A DNA stretch of 64,000 nucleotides from Auricularia sp. M13 (Eukaryota; Basidiomycota; Agaricomycetes; Auriculariales; Auriculariaceae). Under the pieces are notes generated by a model. The model did not search any database. It had not been told where the DNA came from and was given only the letters and a program-made list of their open reading frames with translations. The number at the start of each line of letters is the position of its first letter. The first letter of the stretch is position 1. The stretch lies in the NCBI GenBank assembly GCA_037042915.1, contig CM073194.1, positions 2,728,001 through 2,792,000 of the forward strand. Reading direction: 5' to 3'. Below are positions 13,333-23,900 of the stretch, piece after piece. The position numbers and the translations under genes are program-made.

Positions 13333-13353
13333 CAGGCTGCTCTTGGCAAAAAC

Positions 13354-14142
13354 ATGAACCGTCCGCCGTCAGCGCGCCACGACGCGACATCATTGCATAT
13401 CCCGCCCGAGTTACGCGGATGCATCGCGAGATTCTGCGACAGACAGTCTCTGGGTCGCTTGACCTCCGTGGACTGCCTATGGGCCGCCGAAGCGGAGCCA
13501 ATACTCTACCACAGCGTGCACTTGTCATTCCTCCGGGACGATGGCGAGCGCGCCATTTGCGGATTTGGTGACAGCATTGCCCGTGTTCCGCGCCGTGCGT
13601 CCTGGGTACGCAGGCTGCTCGTTAAATACAATGCGATCCGAACCTCGTCGGAGCTTGTCCAAGCGGTGAAGGGCGTGTTGGCAAGCACGCCCAACCTGAT
13701 CGATCTGCGCATTCGCGGGCGCGACATCAACTTCCGAACCCAGCTCCTGCATACCCTCGCCTCGCCCTGCTGCCGCTTCCGCCTGCAGACGCTCTACCTC
13801 TCATATGGGCCGTTCCTCAGGATGCCGCTGCTCCTCCAAAACGTGCTGCGCGTGGGCGCGTCTCTGAGGGTCATGGCTCTCAATAGCGAAGACTCTCATC
13901 ACATGTGTCAGGCCGCCCGGATTGATATCGGGCACCAGCCCGAGGGCCGGCTCCTGCACGACGACTGCGCGCAGTTTGCTTTCACCCGGAGTGCTCGATC
14001 AATTGCGCTCTCTATCCATGCAGCGACCGTCTTGAAGGTCGCAGTTGTTGCTAAATCGCTCTCAGATGACCCTTGCGTCACGTTTTCGAGCATGCCCTTG
14101 GGCGGCGCCGCCCACAGTAGCCCTCTCAGGCGTTGCGCGTAG
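13354..14142 (+). CDS. F-box-like protein with truncated, chimeric C-terminus
   Basis: A 262-aa frame with IPPELRGCIARFCDRQSLGRL, a WAAEAEPILYHSVHL segment and leucine-rich repeats, closely similar to the 388-aa protein at 38987-40153. Family similarity runs to the SLSDDPCVTFSS region (about residue 245). It then ends abruptly in about 17 residues read from an inserted antisense GH3 gene fragment. F-box-like proteins of this type are generally thought to act as substrate receptors for SCF ubiquitin ligases; the ligand-binding C-terminal third is missing here. It may be a non-functional remnant or a shortened variant. Confidence 0.65.
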   Translation: MNRPPSARHDATSLHIPPELRGCIARFCDRQSLGRLTSVDCLWAAEAEPILYHSVHLSFLRDDGERAICGFGDSIARVPRRASWVRRLLVKYNAIRTSSELVQAVKGVLASTPNLIDLRIRGRDINFRTQLLHTLASPCCRFRLQTLYLSYGPFLRMPLLLQNVLRVGASLRVMALNSEDSHHMCQAARIDIGHQPEGRLLHDDCAQFAFTRSARSIALSIHAATVLKVAVVAKSLSDDPCVTFSSMPLGGAAHSSPLRRCA

Positions 14143-14340
14143 CACACACCACGACCGAAATCTCTGGCGCGCGAATGGCGTCGCGAATGTGCTGCGAGAG
14201 ACGCTGGCGTGGATCACACAGTAACACGACATGCAGGAGAACAGAGCGACCGAGCGGACGGCGGCTCGGCGGCGTTCCGCACTGCGCGATGGTGCGGTCG
14301 TACGTTGCCGCGCTGAGTGCTGCGTTCCCAGCCCCAGCCT
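14126..14340 (-). pseudogene. GH3 hexosaminidase gene fragment
   Basis: Read on the minus strand, this segment encodes NAALSAATYDRTIA and then a stretch with LCDPRQRLSQHIRDAIRAPE and VVCATRNA. These match the C-terminal domain of the intact GH3 gene at 9213-11271 (NAALSVAAYDRTVA and CDPRQSLSQSICDAIRSPE). Only about 70 codons are present, with an internal deletion relative to the parent. It overlaps the end of the F-box-like frame on the other strand and explains that frame's odd tail. Confidence 0.75.
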
Positions 14341-14545
14341 CGCGAAGTCCGTCGGCTATGGAAAGCCGGACTGACCAGCTTCGGATCTGATACAGATTGA
14401 TGCGCGGAGCAATCCATCGAGCATGTTCCGAGAGACGAATCAACGATGCAACAGTCGGCGCGGAGGTAATGTGTTATGACCGCCAGTATGTCCGATCGCT
14501 GGGTCCACAGCAACGGTCGATGGCGGGGGCGGGGCACGTCGTGGC
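14335..14545 (-). repeat. Dispersed fragment shared with 28290-28480
   Basis: Read on the minus strand, this is about 85-90% alike by eye to 28290-28480 on the plus strand, including a perfect CGGACATACTGGCGG block and a block around TGTTGCATCGTTGATTCGTC. Both copies keep an open frame of about 60 codons that I do not recognise. In this copy it is joined directly to the GH3 fragment, so a rearranged DNA piece seems to have landed here. Confidence 0.6.
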
Positions 14546-14679
14546 TACTGTCTTACTGCAGTCCTCTCAAAGGTTATGAGCATCCGAGATTGGTATTCCC
14601 GCAGCCAATTCGATGAGCCAGTTACAGAAACATAGCACCGCAACAATATTCAGAAGCCCATGAGACGGGAAGCCATGGT

Positions 14680-14955
14680 TGCAGCGAATCAGTAGTTTCC
14701 GCGTTCACTGCATTCCGAATCAAAGGCGGTGTGTTTCTACCAGTACAGCAAAGTGAGTCAGTGTGAGTCATTACTGAGTCATTGCTAGCATAGCCTCTTC
14801 TCTCATGTATATAAGGACGGGAGCTCGGGTTAGGAGCTCCCCAACTTCTTTAACACGGAACAATTCGCCACTCACGACTCGAGTGAACTGAACCGTATTG
14901 AAGAAACAATCTATTACCGCAAGTTTATACCTAGCAGGCCTAGGTATTCCTTACA
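14680..14955 (+). repeat. 5' LTR of the Ty3/gypsy element
   Basis: 276 bp, starting TG and ending CA, identical by eye to 26613-26888. It contains a TATA box (TATATAAGG at 14808) and a GGGAGCTC...GAGCTCCC dyad just after it. The sequence directly downstream (14956 on) is T-rich and lacks the usual TGG start of a tRNA primer site. Confidence 0.95.
14808..14815 (+). promoter_or_regulatory. TATA box in the 5' LTR
   Basis: TATATAAG lies about 200 bp upstream of the first gag ATG, within the LTR, where the element's RNA should start. The same octamer occurs in the 3' LTR (26741-26748) and again upstream of the extra 3' ORF (25149-25156). Confidence 0.6.
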
Positions 14956-15010
14956 TTTTTTGAGTGTTTCTGTTTCTGTTTTACGTTCGACTTACTAACT
15001 AACTATCGCA

Positions 15011-16165
15011 ATGTCATCTCAGCAAGGGACTGATCAACCCAAGCCTCGGATGACTGCGAACCGAGAGATTATCTCTCAGCTGGACCGGGAAGGATTCGTC
15101 CAATATGGTGAGAGACGAGCAAGGTCAAGGACCGTTGCCAGTGAGCCCGGGAGGCCGTTGGCAACGACTAGATCTGACTCGTCGGCTCATTCCGAATCTC
15201 TTCCTGCGCCCATCACCACGTCCGGTGGAACCGACGCCGCCGCTGGCACTGACCCGCTATCGGGACAGGTGCCCGTTACGCCGCGCACGGCCATCCGACT
15301 GCCCACCTTCAACTTGCCTAGGTCTGCGGCATCTGCAGTGTCGCCACCAGGTACGCCCGTATCGGTCTCTTCTACGTTGGTACCACTTCGGGTTACAACT
15401 GACTACATACCCGAAGACAGTCCTACATTATCGGTACCTCCACGGACGAGATCCCCGCCGGCGCCAGTCTTACTCAGTGCGGAAGGCGATACCAGATCGC
15501 ATTCGTCACCGCAGCTCTCTGCTCCGGTTGAAGGCGTGCGCGAATCAGCGTACGCCGATGCCCGTGATGCAACGGAAGGCACGACCAGGTCGTTGCACGG
15601 CGAGCCCACGCCTCCATCATCCCATTTGGCCTTCGGGCCCGCGTCTATCGTAGAAGAGGATGATAGGACCATTCACGGCCTATCGACATCGGCACCTAGA
15701 CTGGCTCCCAATCCGCGTGTTGACGAGCTCGCAGGACGACCGCGCCGCCCTGACTCGAGTTCTGCAGGTTCTGCCCAGCCGTCGCCGTTCCTTGGATTTG
15801 TCAACAGTATTCGTAATACACTCACGGCTGGCGTTCAGGCGTTCACCACGCCTCGTAAACCGAAACCTGCCCCGACTGCTCCATCTAAACTGCGTCGAGA
15901 GACCATGCAATCTATCACGACTGATTTATTTTCACCTGAACAATATTCGCCAGGTGCTCAGTCTGTTTCGTCGTTCGAGCTGTCTAGGGTTCCGGATAGC
16001 AGTCTTGAACCCACCGAGAACTGGCATGGAAATATTTTGAATCGTGAAGGATATGATGTGTCGTATTTTCCGGCACCTGAACCCAGTCTTACGACTGGAG
16101 CCAGGACTGCCAGGCGGACAACTGCTCCACCTACGTATGTGTCGGATGAGCGTTCCCTAAGCTCC
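15011..16165 (+). pseudogene. Gag N-terminal region, split by nested insertions
   Basis: Starts at ATG 15011 after an A/C-rich leader (CTATCGCAATG). The product is rich in Ser, Pro, Thr and Arg with no folded domain that I recognise, as expected for the disordered head of a chromoviral gag. At 16165 it is cut by the TRIM-like element. The open frame happens to run on through the inserted LTR to a stop at 16615. On the far side the native frame resumes at 17559 (SSDNRMPVNEEI) and is then cut again at 17651 by a MITE. Both insertions are multiples of three, so the native frame lines up with gag at 17921. Confidence 0.7.
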
Positions 16166-16352
16166 TGTCAAGAACTGTCGTTGGACAGTGACGCGTCGCC
16201 TGGGGCTCGGGTCGTTGGACGCTGTGAGCAAGCCGGCGAGGGGTACTTCGTGATTCGCGGCAAAGACTATCTACGGCACATCCCGGTGTACTATACAGCG
16301 AACGGAGGTTGCCGAGGGCACTACAAGCACGCAACCAGAAGACATTCTGACA
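16166..16352 (+). repeat. 5' LTR of the nested TRIM-like element
   Basis: 187 bp, TGTCAAG...TTCTGACA, identical to 17372-17558. It is open in the gag frame, so the host frame reads through it without a stop. Confidence 0.88.
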
Positions 16353-17371
16353 CCCTCCCTCGAGCGAAGAGAGTGCCGAGGCAAGAACGGCAAAAGAGAA
16401 CAAACGAGCGAAGCAACAGGAACACAGAAGAAAAGAACATGGCAAATAGAACAACAAAACCCTCCCTGAATCCAGCAACCCTCCCTGAAGGTGCATGGTG
16501 TGACCAGAGGCGGTCATGGCCACAATGGCATGGCGGCAGTGTTGGCACCGGTAGCAGACACAACGGGCGGCGGCGACAACAGCGATGGCAGCGGCAACAG
16601 CAACAACGGTGGTGAAGGCATTGGCAGTGGCGGCAATGGCGGCAGTGCGCTGGTGGTGGTGGTGCAGGAAATGCCATCGGGCTGGACTGGCTGGCATTAG
16701 GATGACTAATCAGGTGGCAGTGCCAATCCTGATGGACTGCAGGTCCAAGGGGCAAGCAGGGAGTCCAGGCCAAAGGAGGTCGAGATGGGCATAAGGGCCC
16801 AAGGTTGCCGGCGTTGGTGGATGCTGACGCCGAGCAAGGTTGGCAACAGGATGCGAGGAGGATAACGCGGGCAAAGGCGCAGCGAGTCGAAGTGGAGCCC
16901 AAACGAGTGAAGAGGAATGAGGGCAAGCGATGGGCAAGTGGCAGCCCAGAAGATGTCGTGAGTCAGCGGGTCCAGAAGCGGGGTGCCGACTGCAGAGAAC
17001 GACGAGGGTGGACGAGACGGCGAGCAAGGGACAAGTCGCCGAGGATGAACAGAGGTGCATGACCGGCACCAGAATGCACAACGAGGTGTGCGGGGGACGT
17101 GCATGGAAGCACAGATGCGCCAAACAATGCGCAGAAGCTCAACTGCAAGGCAGGAGCGGCTCACGATTCCACAAGCCCGAACACCGGGCAAAACCCTGCA
17201 TGCCAGCCACGCATCACAGGGCGGCAGCAACCACGTGCTGCCTGGCTTGATGACGCAGTTGCCCATCCTGCGGCCGAGCGGTCAAGCAACGGCAGACACG
17301 GCGGTCAAGCCGAGGAGGTTGGTGTGCAGGCCTCACTGCACCGCGCTGGGTGGCTGGTCACCGGCCGCGAA

Positions 17372-17558
17372 TGTCAAGAACTGTCGTTGGACAGTGACGC
17401 GTCGCCTGGGGCTCGGGTCGTTGGACGCTGTGAGCAAGCCGGCGAGGGGTACTTCGTGATTCGCGGCAAAGACTATCTACGGCACATCCCGGTGTACTAT
17501 ACAGCGAACGGAGGTTGCCGAGGGCACTACAAGCACGCAACCAGAAGACATTCTGACA
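17372..17558 (+). repeat. 3' LTR of the nested TRIM-like element
   Basis: Identical 187-bp partner of 16166-16352, followed by the second GCTCC target copy and by resumed gag coding sequence. Confidence 0.88.
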
Positions 17559-17651
17559 GCTCCGACAATCGGATGCCTGTTAATGAGGAGATTTCTCCTG
17601 ACAAAAGAGATTCCTCATATTTTTGGTCTGATCTAAGACAAGGCGTGTATA

Positions 17652-17919
17652 CTGTAAAACCAAGAACTATTACCGCGTCACGCGTCACGGAGGTGCCGCG
17701 GCCCGGTAATAACGCCATTTTTTCACGCGTCACGGATGGGTCCCGGTAATGGGACGTCACGCTTTTTTGGCCTCGGGAGCCTCACAGATACCAAATTTTT
17801 TCGCCGCCGCTCCGCGGCGGCGGTGATGGAAGCGTTTTGTCACAGTCACAGAGCCTCCGCGGTAACCGTTCCGCCGTGTCACGGACCGTCAGAGCCGGTA
17901 ATAGTTTTTGGTTTTACAG
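17652..17919 (+). mobile_element. Nested MITE with TA target duplication
   Basis: 268 bp flanked by TA on both sides (17650-17651 and 17920-17921). The inverted ends match over about 24 bp with one mismatch: left CTGTAAAACCAAGAACTATT, right its complement ending GGTTTTACAG. The TA duplication points to Tc1/mariner or pogo transposase as the mover. The interior is rich in CCGGTAAT and GTCACGGA motifs and has no ORF. It puts an in-frame TAA (17747-17749) into gag. Confidence 0.82.
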
Positions 17920-17920
17920 T

Positions 17921-19663
17921 AATGGATGGGGAAGACCGTTTGGGACGGACCGAACTGGTCCGCGACAGACAGTTACTGAGATCATCTCATACCCTCCTGA
18001 ATTCGTAACTAAACCCATTTACTCCCTTACAGCGACTAGAATGGACAAGACGGCCAGACAAGCGCTGAAAGAGGCGCAGTCTACTGATATTAAGGGAAAG
18101 AAGCGCGATCCTGGCGAGAGGCCAGGAACCGGATCTGCACGCGCGCCCGTCCTGGAAACACCAGGAGCGTCGACTTCTCGTGTAGGTAGAGAGTCTCTAA
18201 GACCGAGCGCTGAAACAATCTCAGCTTTGCATCATACTGCCACCTACGGCAGGTCAGTACCTCTGACCCCTGGAAATCTGACAAGGCAAACCTTGGCGGC
18301 TGGTCATCCTACAGTAACTCTCACTCGTTTGCCTAAGAAGACAAATGCACCGAGAGTACCTCCAGGTGGCATTTTACATAGCCGAATGCATGCCACCGCT
18401 GGTGGTGGTGCGGGAGATGGAGGAGGAGATGACGACGACGATCATCCCCCTGATCGTTCGCGTTCGTTTTGTGCCCCGTCTGGCCGACTTCCGGCTAGAA
18501 GAGCTGATGGGCGAGGAGGGGGGATACCTCCCTCTGGTCCTCCTGGAGGAGAAGGTCCGGGAGAACCGGACGATCCAGATGACGATGGACTTCCAGAGGA
18601 AGAACCTGATACTGATGAAGAGCGAGAGGCTCAAGCTGCTCAGGATGAGCAAGAGCGTGAACGACGAGTTCTCTTGAGTCTAAAACTACCTATGCCTACC
18701 TACGACGGGGCTGAAGACTTGAAAAAGTTCGAAGCCTTCGTGTTCGAATGGGACAGCTGGATAGCGCCCAAGCAGTTGCAGCGTGCGCGCCAGGTCGAAC
18801 TTCTTGGACGAGCTTTAACGGGCAAGGCTAAGGATTGGTATATGACCCACGTAGCTCTGGATACTTACGCTTGGACCACTCCTGAGATTTATCAGGAGTT
18901 ATATGAGGTCTGCTTCTCGGACGATTTTCGAGAAGAAATGCGCAATAAGCTAATGAAATCCAAGCAGAGAGGAGGTCCTATTAAAGATTTTGCTAAGGAG
19001 CTCAGTAATCTGGCCATTAGGTACCCCGATATTGACGAGTACGCGTTGAAACGCATCTTCTGGGATGGCGTCGACCCATACATCAAGCTCTTTTGGGTAG
19101 AGCGGGGCCGAAGTCTCGAATACGATGATATGGCTACCCTACTAGTGTATGCCCAGCGAGCTGAGAGGCGCGAGAAATTGCGCCGAAAGCTCGTGCAATC
19201 GGGAGTGTCTGCTGCCGATCTTGGAGGTTCGTCAACCCCTCGCGCATCCTCTACCAACCAAACGAGTACAACAAATGGTCGTTCTCGTAAGGGAGGTTGG
19301 AGACCATCATCTAATAGAGGAAAAGGGCGTAGTAATGCAAATCGAGGAGGGCGAACATCCAGCAATCGCGTACAGACTACCGCTCAAGCCAAAGCGGCTA
19401 CTCCCACACGACATAATCCCAGCGGGAATCTTGCGTTCGGGGCGAAACTTACTCCTCAACAGCAAGATGAACATAGAGCACAGAATCTTTGTTTTTATTG
19501 CCACAAACCTGGGCATTTGGCATCCGAATGTCATTCCAGGAGAGAAGCGAACCGGAAAGGAGTTAGAGTAGCTGCAGCAACAGCAAATGCTGCTGAGGCA
19601 TCAAATGATGGCACGCGAACATATAAAGCTGGCCGAGGAAGGCCTACCTCAAACCACATTCGA
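17921..19663 (+). pseudogene. Gag capsid and zinc knuckle region
   Basis: Native gag frame (an internal ATG lies at 18041) with an acidic/proline-rich stretch and then a Retrotrans_gag-type capsid region at about 18670-19190, containing the LLGRALTGKAKDWYMTH helix. A basic Arg/Ser/Asn-rich linker follows, then a CX2CX4HX4C zinc knuckle (CFYCHKPGHLASEC, about 19488-19530). The capsid would package element RNA. The frame is open from 17837 to a stop at 20777-20779. The 5' third of gag is separated by two nested insertions, so full-length gag cannot be made from this copy. Confidence 0.8.
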
Positions 19664-20931
19664 TCCTCAGCAGTGCTCGCTATGGCCGCTACGCTCAACT
19701 TTCTCCGCTCTCAGGCAGGCGACGTCCAGTTCGACTATACTCGCACTACAGATGAGCGACTGGCTCGCCATCTGAAGTCCGAGTTTCTCAACTTCTTTCC
19801 GCCTGAAACCGCGACGCGTGCTCGACTCTTGTGCCCCGAGGACCGATTCAAGGTTGCATATCCCGCATACTCGATGGGACTTTTCGTTCCACACGGAGTA
19901 CTCAAAGTCGTGGACGACGTGCGGAATTGCGTGTATGTGATTGAACGATCAGCCGTGACTCCTCGCGGCGTTGACGTTGCCACTGTCGTACACGAGTTCC
20001 TCGGCCTCTCGGCTCAGCAGCTTAACGAGGTCGTGCAACTCTGTACGCGCAGCATGCCCTGGTTTGATAGTGGCATTCCGGTAGCCACGGCCCTTACGTT
20101 CATCGGAGGACTCTGGGTGCCGGTTATGAATCATATCCACGCTCGGGAGCTGGGACTCACGCGCTTTCAACGCTGGGTCATCCAAACTGACGCTCGCGAC
20201 CTGTGGGTGCGCGACGTTGCCACTAATCTCACTTACGAGGTTACGGCTCCTCGTCTGGCACGAGGAATACATATTCGCGAGCTTCTACAAATGCCAGAGT
20301 TAGTCAACAAACCTGGCGCCCTGGTGCGACTCACTCAGTTTGGATCTATTCCCGCGCTAATTCATAGCCCTAGATCAAATCCCATACCGCTGCACGCGAC
20401 TGGGAGCATGGTGAAGACTGGAGCACCATCCGAACGTCCCACTTCGCTCGCGATCTCGAACTCACTACGCACCGTTACTGGGTCTGGCGCAATCAGTTCA
20501 TGCCGCAGCCCACTGTCAATAACCCCAATCCTCTCGATGCCCTCGACAACTCCATCCTGGCGCTGCTCTCCCTCGGACGAGTGGTCCAGGAAGTGGACGG
20601 CTCGCCGGAAACGCCAATGGGCGAAAACGACGAACCCGCGACGATCCCAGTCATCTCTACACCTCAATCGCCGCTTGCAGAATCGGACGACAGCATGCCA
20701 GAGCTTCTCACAGTTAGCGACAGCTCGGAGTCCGACGAGGGACCTGTGTCCAGCCTGCCGGCCGCACGCGGGAATCTGACCGTGTCCAGTGCAGCCCGCC
20801 ACACGTCATGGGAGGAGTACCTATTCAGCGCGCATGGCGCGCGCTGGCTCAGGAACCACGCGCGCCCCAGACGTGGCCGCTCGCCGATTGAATTCTACGA
20901 TTTCGACGAGGACCGAGTCCTCAGCGGTTGA
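19664..20931 (+). other. Non-retroviral coding module inserted between gag and protease
   Basis: About 1.25 kb, visibly richer in G/C-ending codons than the flanking retroelement, encoding a protein I do not recognise. It starts near an in-frame ATG (19682, MAATLNFLRSQ) and reads with conserved-looking hydrophobic and Trp/Tyr-rich stretches (GIPVATALTFIGGLWVPV, THRYWVWRNQF). It then changes frame at about 20371-20395 and ends with an acidic Ser/Asp/Glu tail and TGA at 20929-20931. The imperfect 11-bp direct repeats TCCTCAGCAGT (19664) and TCCTCAGCGGT (20918) bracket it, 1,254 bp apart, a multiple of three. Dropping the interval joins the gag and pol frames directly. Alternatively it is an extended gag C-terminus with pol in another frame. 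Confidence 0.6.
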
Positions 20932-23900
20932 GCAGACGCGCGCGGTACGACGTGGAGCGGCACGAATTAAGAACGAGACTCGCTTGTTGCCTCTCCCGTT
21001 GGCAATAGAAGTTCTAATCAACAATAAACGTTGTTCAGCATTTGTAGACTCAGGCTGCATGGTAGATATGATGTCTACCACGCTCGCAGACCAGCTAAGA
21101 GTTAAGCTGATACCGAAAGATCATCCTATCGACCTATTATTGGCAGTTTCCGGGTCGCGCTCGAAGATACATTATGAGTGCGAAACTAGATTCGCGTATC
21201 AGCAAATTAATGAAGTACGAAAATGGGACATAGCAAATATTGATACTTACGATCTCGTTCTAGGAACACCATTCCTATGGGAGCACTCGGTACTCATCGG
21301 CTTGAATCCATCGAGAGTACATATCGGATCAAACTTATCGCAGCCGCGACAAGGTCGCGAAATGGTAGAACTAGTCTCGGTTAAGGCGAATGCAGCGAAA
21401 GCCAAAACTGAGGACCTACCAAAATTCCGTGATCTAATCTTCAAGGAAGCGTCAGACTTGTTTCTTGAGGCTGCGAATACGCCTTTACCGCCGCTGAGAG
21501 CCATTAATCACGAAATTCCGCTGAAAGATGTGAACATGGCATACCCGTATCGGCCGTCAAGGTGTCCAGAAGCTTTGCGACCCCTATGGGTGCAGAAAAA
21601 GTTGGATTATCTGAACACGGGGCGTTGGAGGTACTCGGCAGGAGGGACATGTTGCCCGCTCATGATCCTGCCGAAGCCGAAGTCAAAGGATGGTCAAATT
21701 CGAATACGCACCGTGATAGACACCAGACCAAGAAATGAGAATACGATTAAGGTTGCTGCACCATTACCGGATATCGAGGAGATTCTGCGAAACGTGGTCA
21801 AGCATCCGTACCGTAGTCTCATAGATGGGAAAGACGCTTACGAGCAGATTCGGGTGAGACCCGAGCACGTAAACCGCACGATGTTTAACACGCCTGATGG
21901 TACTATGGAGAGCTTAGTTATGCAGATCGGCGATTGTAATGCACCGGCCACTTACCAGACGCTCATGAACCACATCTTCGCGCCGTTCATCGGCGTGTTT
22001 ATGGATGTCTATCTGGATGACATTATAGTCTATTCAGATAGTGCGGAAGAACATCTGGAACACTTACGAAAGATCTTGACCGTTCTGAGACGCGAAAACT
22101 TCTTCCTTAACCCGACGAAGATGCAGTTATTCGCGGACGAACTGGAGATCCTGGGTCACGTGATCGACCGCGATGGGATCAAGATGGACCCGCACAAAGT
22201 AGATAAAGTAGTGGCATGGCCGCCTCCAACGACTAAAGGGTTGTTAATGTCATTCTTGGGAGCGGTCGGTTTCTTGGCTCACGATTGCAAAGGAATCCGA
22301 ATTCCGATGGGCGTGCTCGCGTCATTGGTAGGAACGACCAAAAACTTCAAATGGACTGAGACTCATCAGCGCGCGTTTGACGAAGTCAAGGCGATAGTTC
22401 AGGCTCACCGAGAACAGCGTCGACACGCTATAGATTACTCTCTGAAAGCAGGACCTATCAACCTCGTAACTGACGCGTCGCTAACTGGAGCCAGCGGGTA
22501 TTTGAGTCAGGGAGCTGACTTGAGGACCGCGAAGGTAATCATCTTCTGGAGTGGAAAATTCAACAGTGCTCAGCAAAATTACTCTACGCACGAAAGAGAG
22601 TTACTTGCAATCATTGAGTCGTTGAAAAGATTCCGCCCAATGCTTCATGGTGTTAAGTTCCGCATCTGCACCGATCATAAGACGTTAGTACATTTCATGA
22701 AGCAGAAAGATGTCTCGCCACGACAAGCGCGGTGGCTTACGATTCTCGGCGAGTTCGATTTCGAAATCGAGTATATCCCTGGAGATCAGAATCAGCTGGC
22801 TGACAGTCTTTCGCGAATCTACACTGAAGACGCACCTGGTACGGTTCGGGCGCCGAGCGAGATGGTAAAAGACCTGAGCGACGAGTCGAATGACGACCAG
22901 GCGGCTACGAGGGTTCTGTCGGCGCCGGTACACGTGGGTAAAGCAGTGGTCATTCCGGCGACCATTACGCGTGTCAATCAACTGCGAACAGAACGACCAG
23001 GCGCTCCAGATGGTAACTACACACCTGAAGCCTTCACCAGAAGATCGAGAAGACTGGCTGGACAGCCTGCGTCTCCGATTCGCAAGCTACGAGGACGAAT
23101 AAAGACCCAGCGTGACGGAGTATCGGCCGTAGTAGAAACTGAATCTGAGTCGTGGTCCTCTAGTACTGAGGAGATTTGGCGAGGTGCCAGTAAAATCCCC
23201 GAGATCAGGCAACGGAGGGCGAGGATGGGGAAGCACCAGACCAAGTCTCCTATCCATGCGCTCGACGATTACGTTCATCTACACGAGACATCAGAGATGA
23301 ACAGCGAGCAGATGAACACAAAAGGTGTACACAATGGTACATACCAATCCACGCATGCGTCCTCTAGCGAGCAGACAATGGAGACGTCGGCGCCAGGAGA
23401 CGACGTGGAGCAGAGTCAAAAGGCAAATCCAGGATCTGCACCCGTTCCGGCACCGTCTACCCGGGAGCTCCGTCCCGGGATTGTTAGTGTTATCTCGCGC
23501 GCCGAACCGTCGGTTCGGCTGCCGCATGACCTCGCTGGCACCTATGGCACAGATCCTTTCTTCCGCCGAGTTCTAAATGAACCAACGGCGTTCCGTAATT
23601 TCCGAGTAGTCGGAACCGAAAAAGGTGAAATAATATATATGAGAAGTAATCCGGAAGAGCCAGAGCTGCTGTGCATCCCGGATATCCAAATCGGGAACCG
23701 CAGATTACGCGCGCTCCTGATCGAGCAATCACACTCTATCCTCGCGCACCTGGGAGCAGCAAAGACGTTGCTTCTCCTCAGGCAAGAAGTGTGGTGGAAA
23801 CAAATGACCCAGGATGTTAAAGACTTCGTTGCATCTTGTCATATTTGTAAGATAACTAAAGATGGGAATGAACGGCCGCAAGGACTGTTAAAAACATTGC

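Larger units (their letters stand above)
16166..17558 (+). mobile_element. Nested TRIM-like non-autonomous LTR element
   Basis: A 1,393-bp insertion bounded by identical 187-bp direct repeats (16166-16352 and 17372-17558). Each starts TGTCA and ends TGACA, so it has LTR-type inverted ends, and a perfect 5-bp target duplication GCTCC flanks it (16161-16165 and 17559-17563). The 1,019-bp interior has no gag or pol signature. Its open frames are compositional (Arg/Gln-rich, Gly-rich) and no tRNA primer site or clear polypurine tract is visible. Size and structure fit terminal-repeat retrotransposons in miniature. It must move with enzymes supplied elsewhere. Confidence 0.85.

Noticed and set aside
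16321-16926. 201-aa minus-strand Cys/His/Pro-rich frame in the TRIM interior
   Set aside because: Compositional artefact of repeated GGC/GGT and CAG-type triplets on the plus strand; no start context or motif spacing of a zinc protein.
17652-17919. MITE acting as a clean GT-AG intron
   Set aside because: Splicing from GTAAAA to the terminal CAG joins ACT to TAA and stops the frame, so it does not rescue gag.
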